A stretch of DNA of 45,991 bases, taken from the NCBI GenBank assembly GCA_964425485.1, contig CAYRML010000001.1:1-45991 (forward strand), in the 5' to 3' direction. The DNA comes from CAYRML01 sp964425485. GTDB taxonomy: Bacteria; Bacillota; Dehalobacteriia; UBA4068. A model generated the notes under the pieces. The model saw nothing but the letters and a program-made list of their open reading frames with translations. It was not told the origin of the DNA and ran no database searches. Positions 32,789 through 41,882 of the stretch are shown here, piece after piece (position 1 is the first letter of the stretch; the number at the start of each line of letters is the position of its first letter). The position numbers and the translations under genes were made by a program.

Positions 32789-33697
32789 ATGGAAAAAGAC
32801 GATCGAAAAATCAAAATAATCATCATCACCGGCATGAGTGGCGCGGGGAAATCGCAGGTAGTCAATGCCTTGGAGGACATAGGTTATTTCTGTGTGGATA
32901 ATCTGCCGCCTAATCTTTTCCTCAAATTTGTGGAGGGCGTATTGCTGTCTCATGGGGCTATTTCCCGCGTGGCTTTAGTTATGGATATTCGCGGCGGTAA
33001 ATTTCTGGAGCAAAGCGACGAAGTTCTGGAAGGCATGAAGGAAGCCAAGATAAAAGAATTGGTAGATTTCCAATTGATCTTTTTAGATGCCGCCGACGAA
33101 GTTTTGGTGCGCCGTTTTAAAGAGACACGGCGCAAGCATCCTTTGGCCAGTGTGGACGATACCATAGTCGAAAGCATTCGGGAAGAGAGAAAAAGGCTGG
33201 AGACGCTCAAAGGTCTGGCCGATATGGTGATCGACACCAGCACTCTGACCGCCAGGGCTTTGGGCAGCCAGATTACGGAACTTTTTGCCGAAGATCAGCA
33301 GGAAGCCATGAGCATAGCTATTTTGACTTTTGGCTACAAATATGGTTTGCCTATAGATGTGGATTTAGTGATGGACGTGCGCTTTCTGCCCAATCCGCAT
33401 TATGTGCCGGAATTAAAGCCGCTCACGGGGCGGGATAAGCCGGTCTACAATTTTGTTATGGGCTATGATGTTACGAAAAAATTTATCCGTCGTTATGTGT
33501 CTTTGCTGCACTTTTTATTGCCCAATTATAAAAATGAGGGCAAAAGGCATCTGACCATCGCCATTGGCTGCACGGGTGGACGCCATCGTTCCGTGGCCAT
33601 TGGTGAGGTTTTGGCCAAAAGATTGTCGGCCGGCGGTTATAAGCCTTCTTTGAGTCATCGCGATATCAGAAAGGCTGATATAAAAGAAGAAAGCTGA
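32789..33697 (+). CDS. rapZ: RNase adapter / nucleotide-binding protein RapZ
   Basis: RapZ (YvcJ in Bacillus; 302 aa) is a P-loop protein; in E. coli it controls glucosamine-6-phosphate synthesis via small RNAs, while its role in Firmicutes is less defined. Walker A is GMSGAGKS (residues 15-22), followed by the signature GYFCVDNLPPNL. The C-terminal domain has FLPNPHYVPELKPLTG and IAIGCTGGRHRSVAI. whiA follows after 20 bases; the yvcK (glmR) gene usually placed between them is missing. Confidence 0.94.
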   Translation: MEKDDRKIKIIIITGMSGAGKSQVVNALEDIGYFCVDNLPPNLFLKFVEGVLLSHGAISRVALVMDIRGGKFLEQSDEVLEGMKEAKIKELVDFQLIFLDAADEVLVRRFKETRRKHPLASVDDTIVESIREERKRLETLKGLADMVIDTSTLTARALGSQITELFAEDQQEAMSIAILTFGYKYGLPIDVDLVMDVRFLPNPHYVPELKPLTGRDKPVYNFVMGYDVTKKFIRRYVSLLHFLLPNYKNEGKRHLTIAIGCTGGRHRSVAIGEVLAKRLSAGGYKPSLSHRDIRKADIKEES

Positions 33698-33717
33698 GGC
33701 AAAAACGGAGGTTTATC

Positions 33718-34686
33718 ATGTCTTTTGCTACATCCGTCAAGGATGATTTGTCGCGGGTGATTTCCCAAAAACGTTGTTGCAGGCAGGCGGAACTGGCTGC
33801 TTGTTTGCGTTGGGCCGGTAATATAAATATCGGTCCTGCCCAGTCCTTGTCCCTCACATTAAGTACACAGCATGCCGGTGCGGCCCGCAAAATTTTCACC
33901 TTATGCAAAGATCTATTCAATCTGAAGGTGGAAATGATGGTCTATCGCAAAAACAGCCTCAAAAGAAATCAGGTTTATTCCATCCATATTCTGCCTCAAA
34001 AAGGTGTCTATAAGCTGCTGGAATTATTGGGAGCCATGGATAAAAACGATATCTGGCGTCTGGATTTTCCCGGCCCGCCGGATCTGCGGACTATCAAGAA
34101 GAACTGCTGCCAAAGGGCCTATCTGCGTGGAGCTTTTTTGGTTGCCGGTTCAATCAATGATCCGGGGGGAGAATATCATCTGGAAATCATCTGCAATGAC
34201 CAGCAGCAGGCATCGCTTTTGCAGGAGCTGATGTTTCAATTTGCTATCAAAGGCAAGATCACACGTAGGAAGCAGCAGTATATTATATATCTCAAAGAAA
34301 GCGATCAAATTATAGACTTGTTAAATGTTATGGGCTCTCACCGGTCTTTGTTGGAGTTCGAAAATACACGTATTGTTAAAGGCATGCGCAATCAAGTCAA
34401 TCGTGTTGTCAATTGCGAAACGGCTAATTTGAATAAAACCATAGACGCAGGCCTGCGTCAAGCAGAAGATATTCAGCTGATAGCCGACAAAATAGGTTTG
34501 GAAAAATTACCGCATCAGTTGCGGGAAGTAGCGCAATTGCGTTTATCCTATCCAGAAAAATCTTTGACGGAACTGGCGGAGTTTATCCGCCTTGGTCGTT
34601 CCGGCATCAATCACCGCCTGCGCCGTTTGTCGGAAATAGCAGACAATATAAGGGATTTTGGTGCGGAAAACTGGCACAAAAAGTAA
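33718..34686 (+). CDS. whiA: DNA-binding protein WhiA
   Basis: WhiA (322 aa) combines a degenerate LAGLIDADG homing-endonuclease-like domain (about residues 1-220) with a C-terminal helix-turn-helix domain (LREVAQLRLSYPEKSLTELA then GRSGINHRLRRL). In actinobacteria it controls sporulation genes; in Firmicutes it affects cell division and chromosome segregation. The start MSFATSVKDDLSR is family-typical and follows GGAGG. It is the last gene before the glycolytic operon, with a 184-base gap. Confidence 0.94.
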   Translation: MSFATSVKDDLSRVISQKRCCRQAELAACLRWAGNINIGPAQSLSLTLSTQHAGAARKIFTLCKDLFNLKVEMMVYRKNSLKRNQVYSIHILPQKGVYKLLELLGAMDKNDIWRLDFPGPPDLRTIKKNCCQRAYLRGAFLVAGSINDPGGEYHLEIICNDQQQASLLQELMFQFAIKGKITRRKQQYIIYLKESDQIIDLLNVMGSHRSLLEFENTRIVKGMRNQVNRVVNCETANLNKTIDAGLRQAEDIQLIADKIGLEKLPHQLREVAQLRLSYPEKSLTELAEFIRLGRSGINHRLRRLSEIADNIRDFGAENWHKK

Positions 34687-34870
34687 CTGTTTATGCTTCA
34701 TTTTTATTTCTTCGCCTGTATTATAAAATATTTGCTATTATTCTCTTTATAATTAAGAGGATTTGGCTTTTTTTTAGCGAAAGTCTAAATCGGGTTCGGG
34801 GTTTTTTAGCCATATACATAATGTATTTTTAACAAAGCGTAGAGGAAGAAAATATAAAAGGAGAATGCAA

Positions 34871-35875
34871 ATGTCAGTAAAAATAGCCATCAACGGTTTT
34901 GGACGTGTGGGACGTTTGGTTTTCAGAGCCGCTTGGGAAAATCCTGATATCGAAATCGTGGCCATCAATGGCCGCTCTGGCGTGGTGCCTTATGCACATC
35001 TGTTGAAATATGATTCTGTTCATGGTACCTGGCCGCATGAAGTTACTCATGATGATGAACGCATCTATGTGGATGGTACCTCTCTTTTATGCCTTAACAA
35101 ATTGGATCCTAGTGAATTGCCTTGGCGGGATTTGGGCATCGATATTGTCATCGAAGCCTCCGGTAAATTCAATGATGCTACCAAAGCCGTAGCGCATATT
35201 GATGCCGGAGCCAAAAAAGTTATTCTTACCGCACCTGGTAAAAACGAAGATATCACCATCGTTATGGGGATCAATCAGGATCAATATGATCCGCAAAAAC
35301 ATCATATAATTTCTAATGCCTCCTGCACCACCAATGGTTTGGCCCCGGTGGTCAAGGTGTTAAACGAGGCTTTTGGTGTGGAAAAAGGCATTATGACTAC
35401 TATCCATGCTTATACCAATGATCAGAAGATCATTGATAATGCCCATAAAGATTTACGTCGCTCCAGAGCCGCCAGTATGTCTATGATACCGACTACAACC
35501 GGTGCGGCTCGGGCCATTGCTTTGGTTATGCCGGAAATGAAAGGTAAGCTCAACGGCTTTGCTGTACGTGTGCCTACCGCCAATGTCTCTATGGTCGATT
35601 TAACTGTGGAGTTGTCTAAAGCGGCTACTGCTGAAGAAATAAATGCGGCTTTGAAAGAGGCTTCCGAAGGAGCTTTTAAAGGACTTCTGGGCTATTGTGA
35701 TTTGCCACTGGTATCCATTGATTTTAATGGGGATTCTCATTCCTCGACCGTGGATGCGCTTTCCACCATCGTGGTTGGCGATAATATGGCCAAAGTCATT
35801 GCTTGGTATGACAATGAATGGGGTTATAGCAGCCGTGTTGTTGATCTATTATGCTTTGTAGCATCTAAATTATAG
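34871..35875 (+). CDS. gap: Glyceraldehyde-3-phosphate dehydrogenase, NADP-type cofactor site
   Basis: This 334-residue GAPDH has the catalytic C152 (SNASCTTNG) and H179 (TTIHAYTND). The cofactor pocket is unusual: the aspartate that binds the NAD ribose (AVND in NAD enzymes) is glycine here (INGRSG, G34), and the Leu-Pro pair after the catalytic histidine is N190-A191 (IIDNAHKDLRR). Bacillus GapB, the NADP-using gluconeogenic enzyme, has the same kind of changes. I infer NADP preference or dual use. ATG 34871 behind AAAAGGAG is preferred to ATG 34865, which is too close. No cggR precedes it; the 184-base upstream gap holds no gene and only weak -10-like sequences near 34719 and 34748. Confidence 0.93.
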   Translation: MSVKIAINGFGRVGRLVFRAAWENPDIEIVAINGRSGVVPYAHLLKYDSVHGTWPHEVTHDDERIYVDGTSLLCLNKLDPSELPWRDLGIDIVIEASGKFNDATKAVAHIDAGAKKVILTAPGKNEDITIVMGINQDQYDPQKHHIISNASCTTNGLAPVVKVLNEAFGVEKGIMTTIHAYTNDQKIIDNAHKDLRRSRAASMSMIPTTTGAARAIALVMPEMKGKLNGFAVRVPTANVSMVDLTVELSKAATAEEINAALKEASEGAFKGLLGYCDLPLVSIDFNGDSHSSTVDALSTIVVGDNMAKVIAWYDNEWGYSSRVVDLLCFVASKL

Positions 35876-35896
35876 GCTTGGGAAAGGGGCAGCAAA

Positions 35897-37087
35897 ATGT
35901 CGGAGTATTGGGAGAAGAAAAGTCTGCGCGATATAGATGTTAGCGGCAAAAAAGTTATCCTTCGCGTGGACTATAATGTGCCGCTGGATGAAAACAGAAA
36001 TATTACCAATGACAATCGGATCCAGGAATCTTTACCTTCCATCAATTATTTGCAGCAGCATGGAGCAAAAATCATCATCCTTTCGCATCTTGGCCGGCCC
36101 AAAGGAAAAATTAATCCGGCCTTCAGCCTCCAACCTGTGGCGAAGTATCTGCAAAAATTATTACCGCAAAAAGTGTATTTTGCTCCTGATTGTATTGGTT
36201 GCGAAGCCCAAAAAATAGTTTCTTCCATGCAACCTGGCGAGGTATTACTTTTGGAAAATACCCGTTTTTACCCCAATGATGAAAAAAATGATACAAAATT
36301 TGCTAAAAAATTATCCTCTTTAGGTGAGGTCTTTGTCAACGACGCTTTTGGCGCAGCACATCGCGACCATGCTTCTTTATCCACCATCGCAACATTTTTA
36401 CCTGCCGTCAGCGGGCTTTTGATGGAAACTGAACTTTCGCGCCTGGGAAAAGCCTTATCTTCTCCCAGGCATCCTTTTGTGGCTATTATCGGCGGGGCCA
36501 AAGTTGCCGATAAGATCGGTGTGATTGAAAGTTTATTGCAAAAAGTGGATAAATTATTGATAGGCGGCGGTATGGCATATACTTTTTTAGCGGCAGAAGG
36601 CTATCATATCCAAAACTCCATAGTGGATGAATCCAAGCTGAATTGGGTTTATAATTTGATGCAGACACCACTGGCGCAAAAAATAATTTTGCCCATAGAT
36701 TTGGTGGCGGCTGAGGAAATGGCTCCCGGTGCGGTTCATAAAGTCGTGGCGATCGATGCCATTCCTAAAGGCTGGCAAGGTTTGGATATCGGACCTGAGA
36801 CCAGCCAGGTTTTTACCGATATCATCAAAGATGCCAAGACTATTATCTGGAATGGGCCACTCGGTGTATTTGAAATTGAGGAGTTTGCAGCCGGCACATT
36901 GGCTATAGCCAATGCCATTGCTGAAGCGGATGCCTACAGCGTGGTGGGTGGTGGTGATTCTGTGGCTGCTCTCTATAAGGCAGGGGTGCAGGATAAAATA
37001 GATCACATATCTACGGGCGGTGGAGCTTCCCTCAAATTTTTGGAAGGGAAAAAGCTGCCTGCCGTAGTTGCTTTGGATGATAAATAG
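35897..37087 (+). CDS. pgk: Phosphoglycerate kinase
   Basis: Pgk (396 aa) interconverts 1,3-bisphosphoglycerate and 3-phosphoglycerate with ADP/ATP. The substrate-binding N-domain has LRVDYNVPLDENRNITND and HLGRPKGK; the nucleotide side has AIIGGAKVADKIGV and the terminal VVGGGDSVAAL and ISTGGGASLKFLEG. The gap-pgk distance is 21 bases. The reversible reaction also serves gluconeogenesis. tpiA starts 28 bases after its stop. Confidence 0.97.
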   Translation: MSEYWEKKSLRDIDVSGKKVILRVDYNVPLDENRNITNDNRIQESLPSINYLQQHGAKIIILSHLGRPKGKINPAFSLQPVAKYLQKLLPQKVYFAPDCIGCEAQKIVSSMQPGEVLLLENTRFYPNDEKNDTKFAKKLSSLGEVFVNDAFGAAHRDHASLSTIATFLPAVSGLLMETELSRLGKALSSPRHPFVAIIGGAKVADKIGVIESLLQKVDKLLIGGGMAYTFLAAEGYHIQNSIVDESKLNWVYNLMQTPLAQKIILPIDLVAAEEMAPGAVHKVVAIDAIPKGWQGLDIGPETSQVFTDIIKDAKTIIWNGPLGVFEIEEFAAGTLAIANAIAEADAYSVVGGGDSVAALYKAGVQDKIDHISTGGGASLKFLEGKKLPAVVALDDK

Positions 37088-37115
37088 TTCGGAAAAAATA
37101 TTGGAGGTGTTTTCG

Positions 37116-37874
37116 TTGGACGACTATTACCGACAGGTGGTAATTGCCGCTAATTGGAAGATGTATAAGGTCAAAGCAGAAGCTGAGGATTTTATGGCCC
37201 GATTTATTCCTTTGATCGAGAATAATAGTGCGCAAATAGTTATCTTTCCTTCTGCCACACTTTTAGGAGAGGTCGCGTCAGCTGCGGTAGATAATGTCAA
37301 AGTGGGTATCCAGAATATTCATTGGGAAAATCAAGGCGCTTTTACCGGGGAAATTTCCGCCGTTCAGGCTATGGATAGCGGCTGCTCTTATTGCTTATGT
37401 GGCCATTCGGAACGCAGGCAATATTTTGATGAAGGGGCGGAAATGATCACCCGCAAAGCGCAGGCGGCCTTGGAATATGGTCTTAAACCCATTGTCTGTA
37501 TCGGCGAGACTTTACAGCAAAGAGAAAATGGCGATACCCTAGAAGTGTTAAGAGATCAGCTTTTTTCATCTTTGGCCGGTATCAATGCCAGCGAAGATAT
37601 ACTCATAGCTTATGAGCCTGTTTGGGCAATTGGCACAGGCATGGTTGCTTCGGCCGATGATGCCGAACAAGCTATTGCCTATATTCGTACCCAGTTGGGC
37701 GAGCTTTGGGGCCCAACTGCCAATTATATCAGCATCCTTTATGGCGGCAGCGTCAAACCCGACAATATAAAAAGCTTGATGGATTGCCCCAATATCGACG
37801 GCGTTTTAGTTGGCGGAGCCAGTTTATTACCAGAAAGTTTTGCCGCTATCGCTAATTATAATATAAGAAAATAG
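37116..37874 (+). CDS. tpiA: Triosephosphate isomerase
   Basis: TpiA (252 aa) interconverts dihydroxyacetone phosphate and glyceraldehyde 3-phosphate. Catalytic residues are K15 (ANWKMY), H97 (CGHSERRQ) and E167 (AYEPVWAIGTG); the phosphate loop YGGSVKPDN is intact. TTG 37116 is the start, eight bases after GGAGG; a GTG at 37107 overlaps that site and the longer frame from 37068 overlaps pgk. A hairpin without T-tract (37881-37910) lies between it and gpmI. Confidence 0.95.
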   Translation: MDDYYRQVVIAANWKMYKVKAEAEDFMARFIPLIENNSAQIVIFPSATLLGEVASAAVDNVKVGIQNIHWENQGAFTGEISAVQAMDSGCSYCLCGHSERRQYFDEGAEMITRKAQAALEYGLKPIVCIGETLQQRENGDTLEVLRDQLFSSLAGINASEDILIAYEPVWAIGTGMVASADDAEQAIAYIRTQLGELWGPTANYISILYGGSVKPDNIKSLMDCPNIDGVLVGGASLLPESFAAIANYNIRK

Positions 37875-37880
37875 AAATAT

Positions 37881-37910
37881 TTATGGCCGGGTTAAGGGAT
37901 CCGGCCATAA
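37881..37910 (+). repeat. Intercistronic hairpin between tpiA and gpmI
   Basis: TTATGGCCGG pairs perfectly with CCGGCCATAA around a 10-base loop. No T-tract follows, so it is more likely a stability or processing element than a terminator. Confidence 0.65.
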
Positions 37911-37930
37911 CTGGCATACGGAGGAAAAAC

Positions 37931-39481
37931 ATGTCATTTTGTGCTAGGCCGCTGGTTTTAGTTATATTGGACGGTTGGGGGTTGAAGAATGGCTCACCGG
38001 GCGATGCTTTATCTGCGGCCGATATTAAAAATTTTGATCGCATGTGGGAAAAATATCCGCATACAACTCTTGTGGCTTCAGGTAGCAGTGTAGGATTACC
38101 GGAGGGTCAGATGGGTAATAGCGAGGTCGGTCATATGAATATTGGCGCCGGCCGCATCATGTATCAGGATCTTTCCCGTATCAGTAAATCTATCGAAGAT
38201 GGGGATTTTTTTAACAATCCGGCCTTCGACGCCGCTATCCAGTCGGCAAAAGAAAATAATGCCGCTTTGCATTTACTGGGTCTTTGTTCTGATGGCGGCA
38301 TTCACAGCCATCTGGAACATTTGCAGGCTTTATTGAGTTTGGCTGTGGAAAAAGGGTTGGATAAAGTTTTCATTCATTGTTTTATGGATGGCCGAGATAC
38401 TTCGCCTACTGCTGGTATTGATTATATCAGGCAGCTGGAAGCTTATTGCCAAACAGCAGGGGTAGGCCGAATCGCTACGGTTTGTGGGCGCTATTATGCC
38501 ATGGATCGTGATAAACGCTGGGAAAGAGTAGAGAGATCCTATCGGGCTATGGTTTATGGAGAGGGCAAGCCTTGTTCTGCCGCTGTTGAGGCGGTGGCGG
38601 CTTCCTATGCCGCCGGCGTTACTGATGAATTTATCGAGCCGGTGGTGATTGTCGATGCTGATGGTACTTTCCCCGGCGCCATCAAAAGCGGTGACAGCGT
38701 GATCTTTTACAATTTTCGCTCTGACCGAGCCAGAGAAATAAGCCATGCTTTCATTGATTTTGATTTTACAGCTTTTGAGAGGGGAGAAAATCCCCCGCAG
38801 GTGCATTATGTTTGCATGACCAAATATGAGGAGGGATTGCCGGCTGCGATTGCCTATCCGCCTCATATACCGCAAAAAACCTTGGGGCAAGTGATTTCTA
38901 ACAAAGGCCTGCGCCAATTGCGCATTGCGGAAACGGAAAAGTATGCTCATGTCACATTTTTCTTCAATGGTGGGGTGGAAGATGCATGGTCGGGAGAAGA
39001 CAGGGTTTTGATCCCTTCCCCAAAAGTTGCTACTTATGACCTGCAGCCGGAAATGAGCTGCCGGGAAGTGACGGAGGCTGTGATCGAGCGTATACAGCAA
39101 AGAGTATATGATCTGATTGTACTTAATTTTGCCAATCCGGATATGGTTGGGCATACCGGCTCTTTCAGGGCCACTTTGCAGGCTTTGTCTGCTGTTGATG
39201 AATGTCTGGGCCTGGTGGAAAAAATCGTCAAGTCGGTGGGAGGTACTTTAATCATAACGGCCGATCATGGCAATTGCGAGTGCATGCTGACACCTGATGG
39301 CGGCATCATGACTGCCCATACCACAAGCGAGGTTCCTTTTATCCTAGTGGATGATCAATTGCTGCATCTTACTTTGAGCCAAGGGGAACTGGACGATATA
39401 GCACCAACCATTTTGCAGCTTATGTGTATCAAACAGCCCGCTGAAATGACGGGAAAATCTCTTATTATCAGCGGTCTGTAA
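37931..39481 (+). CDS. gpmI: 2,3-bisphosphoglycerate-independent phosphoglycerate mutase
   Basis: GpmI (516 aa) converts 3- to 2-phosphoglycerate with a metal-bound phosphoserine intermediate. Metal ligand D14 is in LVILDGWG, the nucleophile S64 in GNSEVGHMNIGAGR, and the later metal motifs are FANPDMVGHTG and ITADHGNCE. ATG 37931 follows GGAGG; the longer frame from 37883 covers the hairpin and lacks a ribosome binding site. It is the manganese-dependent form usual in Firmicutes. Confidence 0.96.
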   Translation: MSFCARPLVLVILDGWGLKNGSPGDALSAADIKNFDRMWEKYPHTTLVASGSSVGLPEGQMGNSEVGHMNIGAGRIMYQDLSRISKSIEDGDFFNNPAFDAAIQSAKENNAALHLLGLCSDGGIHSHLEHLQALLSLAVEKGLDKVFIHCFMDGRDTSPTAGIDYIRQLEAYCQTAGVGRIATVCGRYYAMDRDKRWERVERSYRAMVYGEGKPCSAAVEAVAASYAAGVTDEFIEPVVIVDADGTFPGAIKSGDSVIFYNFRSDRAREISHAFIDFDFTAFERGENPPQVHYVCMTKYEEGLPAAIAYPPHIPQKTLGQVISNKGLRQLRIAETEKYAHVTFFFNGGVEDAWSGEDRVLIPSPKVATYDLQPEMSCREVTEAVIERIQQRVYDLIVLNFANPDMVGHTGSFRATLQALSAVDECLGLVEKIVKSVGGTLIITADHGNCECMLTPDGGIMTAHTTSEVPFILVDDQLLHLTLSQGELDDIAPTILQLMCIKQPAEMTGKSLIISGL

Positions 39482-39520
39482 AAAATAATAAATCGAGTAA
39501 TAAAATTGGAGGAGTTTTTT

Positions 39521-40801
39521 ATGTCTTTGATTGCTGAAGTAAACGCCAGAGAAATACTTGATTCTCGTGGCAACCCTACTGTTGAGGTGGAAGTTTATTT
39601 GGAAGATGGGACTATTGGCAGGGCCGCTGTGCCTTCCGGAGCATCTACCGGTGCTTATGAAGCTGTGGAGTTGCGTGATGGGGAAAAGGATCGCTACCTG
39701 GGCAAAGGTGTGCTCAATGCTGTGACCAATGTCACCGCCATTATCGCTCCGCAAATCATAGGGCTATCTCCTTTCGATCAAGTGGAAATCGATAGTATTA
39801 TGCTGGAGTTGGACGGTACTGACAATAAGAGTTATCTGGGTGCCAATGCGATTTTGGGTGTATCCTTGGCAGTTGCCAGGGCCGCCGCCAATTATCTGGG
39901 GTTTCCTTTTTATCGTTATATTGGTGGCGTCAATGCCAAAGAATTACCTGTGCCTATGATGAATATATTAAATGGTGGTAAGCATGCCGATAATAATGTC
40001 GATATACAGGAATTCATGATTATGCCAGTGGGTGCTGCCAGTTTTGCTCATTGTCTGCGCATGGGTGCAGAAGTTTTTCATAACCTGCGCAAGGTGCTTA
40101 AAGCTCGCGATTATAATACCGCTGTTGGTGATGAGGGTGGCTTTGCACCGAATCTCAAATCCAATGAAGAAGCTTTGGCCTGCATCATTGAGGCCATAGA
40201 AAAAGCCGGATATGTGCCCGGGCAAGATGTATGTATTGCCATAGATGTTGCTGCTACGGAATTATATAAAGACGGTAAGTATAATTTAGAGGGAGAAGGC
40301 ATCATTAAGTCTTCTGTCGAAATGGTAGAATATTATGCCGATCTTTGTCAGCGTTACCCCATAATTTCTATCGAGGATGGCTTATCCGAGGATGATTGGC
40401 AAGGCTGGCAGGCCTTAACCGCCAAGTTGGGAAATAAGGTGCAAATCGTCGGTGACGACCTTTTCGTCACAAATTGTGAAAGATTAGCCAAAGGTATAGA
40501 ACTGAAGGCCGCCAACTCCATTTTGATCAAAGTCAATCAAATAGGCAGCCTCACAGAAACATTGGATGTTATAGAAATGGCCAAAAGAGCTGGCTTTACC
40601 TGCGTTGTTTCCCATCGCTCCGGCGAGACGGAAGATACAACCATCGCTGATATTTCTGTGGCGGTCAATGCCGGCCAGATCAAAACCGGCGCTCCTTCCC
40701 GAACCGACAGGGTGGCCAAATATAATCAATTGCTGCGCATAGAAGAAGAACTGGATATGTCCGCCTGTTTTAAAGGTAAAGAGGTATTTTATAATCTGTA
40801 A
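39521..40801 (+). CDS. eno: Enolase
   Basis: Enolase (426 aa) interconverts 2-phosphoglycerate and phosphoenolpyruvate. Family signatures are visible: AREILDSRGNPTVEVEV, the SGASTGAYEA loop, the metal site segment SIEDGLSEDDW, and the catalytic lysine in ILIKVNQIGSLTET followed by VVSHRSGETEDTTIAD. ATG 39521 follows GGAGGAG. It closes the gap-pgk-tpiA-gpmI-eno operon, all reversible triose steps, with no pfk or pyk in the window. Confidence 0.97.
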   Translation: MSLIAEVNAREILDSRGNPTVEVEVYLEDGTIGRAAVPSGASTGAYEAVELRDGEKDRYLGKGVLNAVTNVTAIIAPQIIGLSPFDQVEIDSIMLELDGTDNKSYLGANAILGVSLAVARAAANYLGFPFYRYIGGVNAKELPVPMMNILNGGKHADNNVDIQEFMIMPVGAASFAHCLRMGAEVFHNLRKVLKARDYNTAVGDEGGFAPNLKSNEEALACIIEAIEKAGYVPGQDVCIAIDVAATELYKDGKYNLEGEGIIKSSVEMVEYYADLCQRYPIISIEDGLSEDDWQGWQALTAKLGNKVQIVGDDLFVTNCERLAKGIELKAANSILIKVNQIGSLTETLDVIEMAKRAGFTCVVSHRSGETEDTTIADISVAVNAGQIKTGAPSRTDRVAKYNQLLRIEEELDMSACFKGKEVFYNL

Positions 40802-40848
40802 TTTTCGGATATAAAATAGGGAAATATTTAAAAGGAGATGATGATTTT

Positions 40849-41712
40849 ATGCTTAAGCTGAAAAAAATGAGTTTCATGCTTCCTCTTATTGTGATCGTGA
40901 TTTTGGCCTTGGCTTTGACCGGCTGCGGTGGCGTCGGTACAACCTCTAATGCCGATAATCCCTTGATTGCTAGTGCGGAAGCAATGGCCAATGTAGACAG
41001 CTATGCTGCAGATATGGTCATGGATATGACAATGGCTTCCCAAGGCTTCACTATGGATATGGATATGACATCCGATATAAAATGTATTGTAAAGCCCAGC
41101 TTATTGATGTCTATGGATTATACTATGACCATGCCGCTGTTTGGCGATGAGCCCATGCAAAGCTCTATCTATATCGAACAAACCGATACCGGTTTAATTC
41201 TTTACAACAATGAGAATGGCGCCTGGACAAAATCAGAACTTCCCATAGAGAATATGGAGCAATATATGAACCAAAACCCAGCTGATATGATTGCGCTTTA
41301 TCAAGACAATTTAGTCAGCTCCGAGTCTTTGGGCGAAGAAGCGGTCAATGGTCAAGACTGCTATAAAATCAATGTCACAATTTCTTCCGAAGCTTTTATG
41401 GCTTTGATGAATCAAATGGGCAATACGGATATGTTGGGTATGACAGAAGAAGAATTAGCCGCCAACCAAGAACTTTTAGCGGCCGGTGGTGATTTAACCA
41501 CCACTTTGTGGATCAGCAAGAGTGACAATATGCTTCTTAAACAGAGTATGGATCTGAGTCAATTTATGACCAACATCATCAATGCCTCTGCCGGCGAAGG
41601 CCAAAGCGTCGATGAAATGACCATGACCTTAAGCATTGAATATCATGATTATAATGCTATAGATGAAATTGTTATCCCTGCTGAAGCTAAAAATGCCAGT
41701 GCCGCTTCTTAA
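40849..41712 (+). CDS. Methionine-rich lipoprotein, DUF6612-like
   Basis: The 287-residue product has a lipoprotein signal peptide with lipobox LTGC (acylated C26). The mature part contains many methionines, often in MDM-type clusters (VMDMTMASQGFTMDMDM), and has the features of the DUF6612/LppX-like group: repeated strands ending in YKINVTISSEAF and TTTLWISKSDNMLLKQ. That fold is often thought to carry lipids or sense envelope state; no function is established. AAAGGAGATG precedes the ATG. It is 47 bases after eno and ends with its own terminator. Confidence 0.85.
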   Translation: MLKLKKMSFMLPLIVIVILALALTGCGGVGTTSNADNPLIASAEAMANVDSYAADMVMDMTMASQGFTMDMDMTSDIKCIVKPSLLMSMDYTMTMPLFGDEPMQSSIYIEQTDTGLILYNNENGAWTKSELPIENMEQYMNQNPADMIALYQDNLVSSESLGEEAVNGQDCYKINVTISSEAFMALMNQMGNTDMLGMTEEELAANQELLAAGGDLTTTLWISKSDNMLLKQSMDLSQFMTNIINASAGEGQSVDEMTMTLSIEYHDYNAIDEIVIPAEAKNASAAS

Positions 41713-41725
41713 TTTCTTAATACTT

Positions 41726-41763
41726 AAAAAAAAGGCTCCGCTTTGAGTGCGGGGCCTTTTTTT
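41726..41763 (+). terminator. Intrinsic terminator after the lipoprotein gene
   Basis: An A-run plus GGCTCCGC pairs with GCGGGGCC plus a T-run (one G-U), loop TTTGAGT, followed by T. It ends the glycolysis-lipoprotein transcript. Confidence 0.88.
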
Positions 41764-41786
41764 ATCAAATAATCGGGATATGGGTA

Positions 41787-41815
41787 TTGTATTATTTGTC
41801 CACTTATGATAAAAT
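41787..41815 (+). promoter_or_regulatory. Promoter of secG
   Basis: TTGTAT (41787-41792) and an extended -10 TGATAAAAT (ending 41815) are 17 bases apart. The leader to GTG 41883 is about 60 bases. Confidence 0.7.
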
Positions 41816-41882
41816 ACTTTAGTATCCATTATATGGGGTATAAGATAATGATTTATAAGGTGTCTGAATAGGGGGCATAACA

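Noticed and set aside
34687..34870. Regulator gene or cggR-type operator before gap
   Set aside because: The 184-base gap contains no coding frame and no convincing operator; only weak -10-like sequences were seen.
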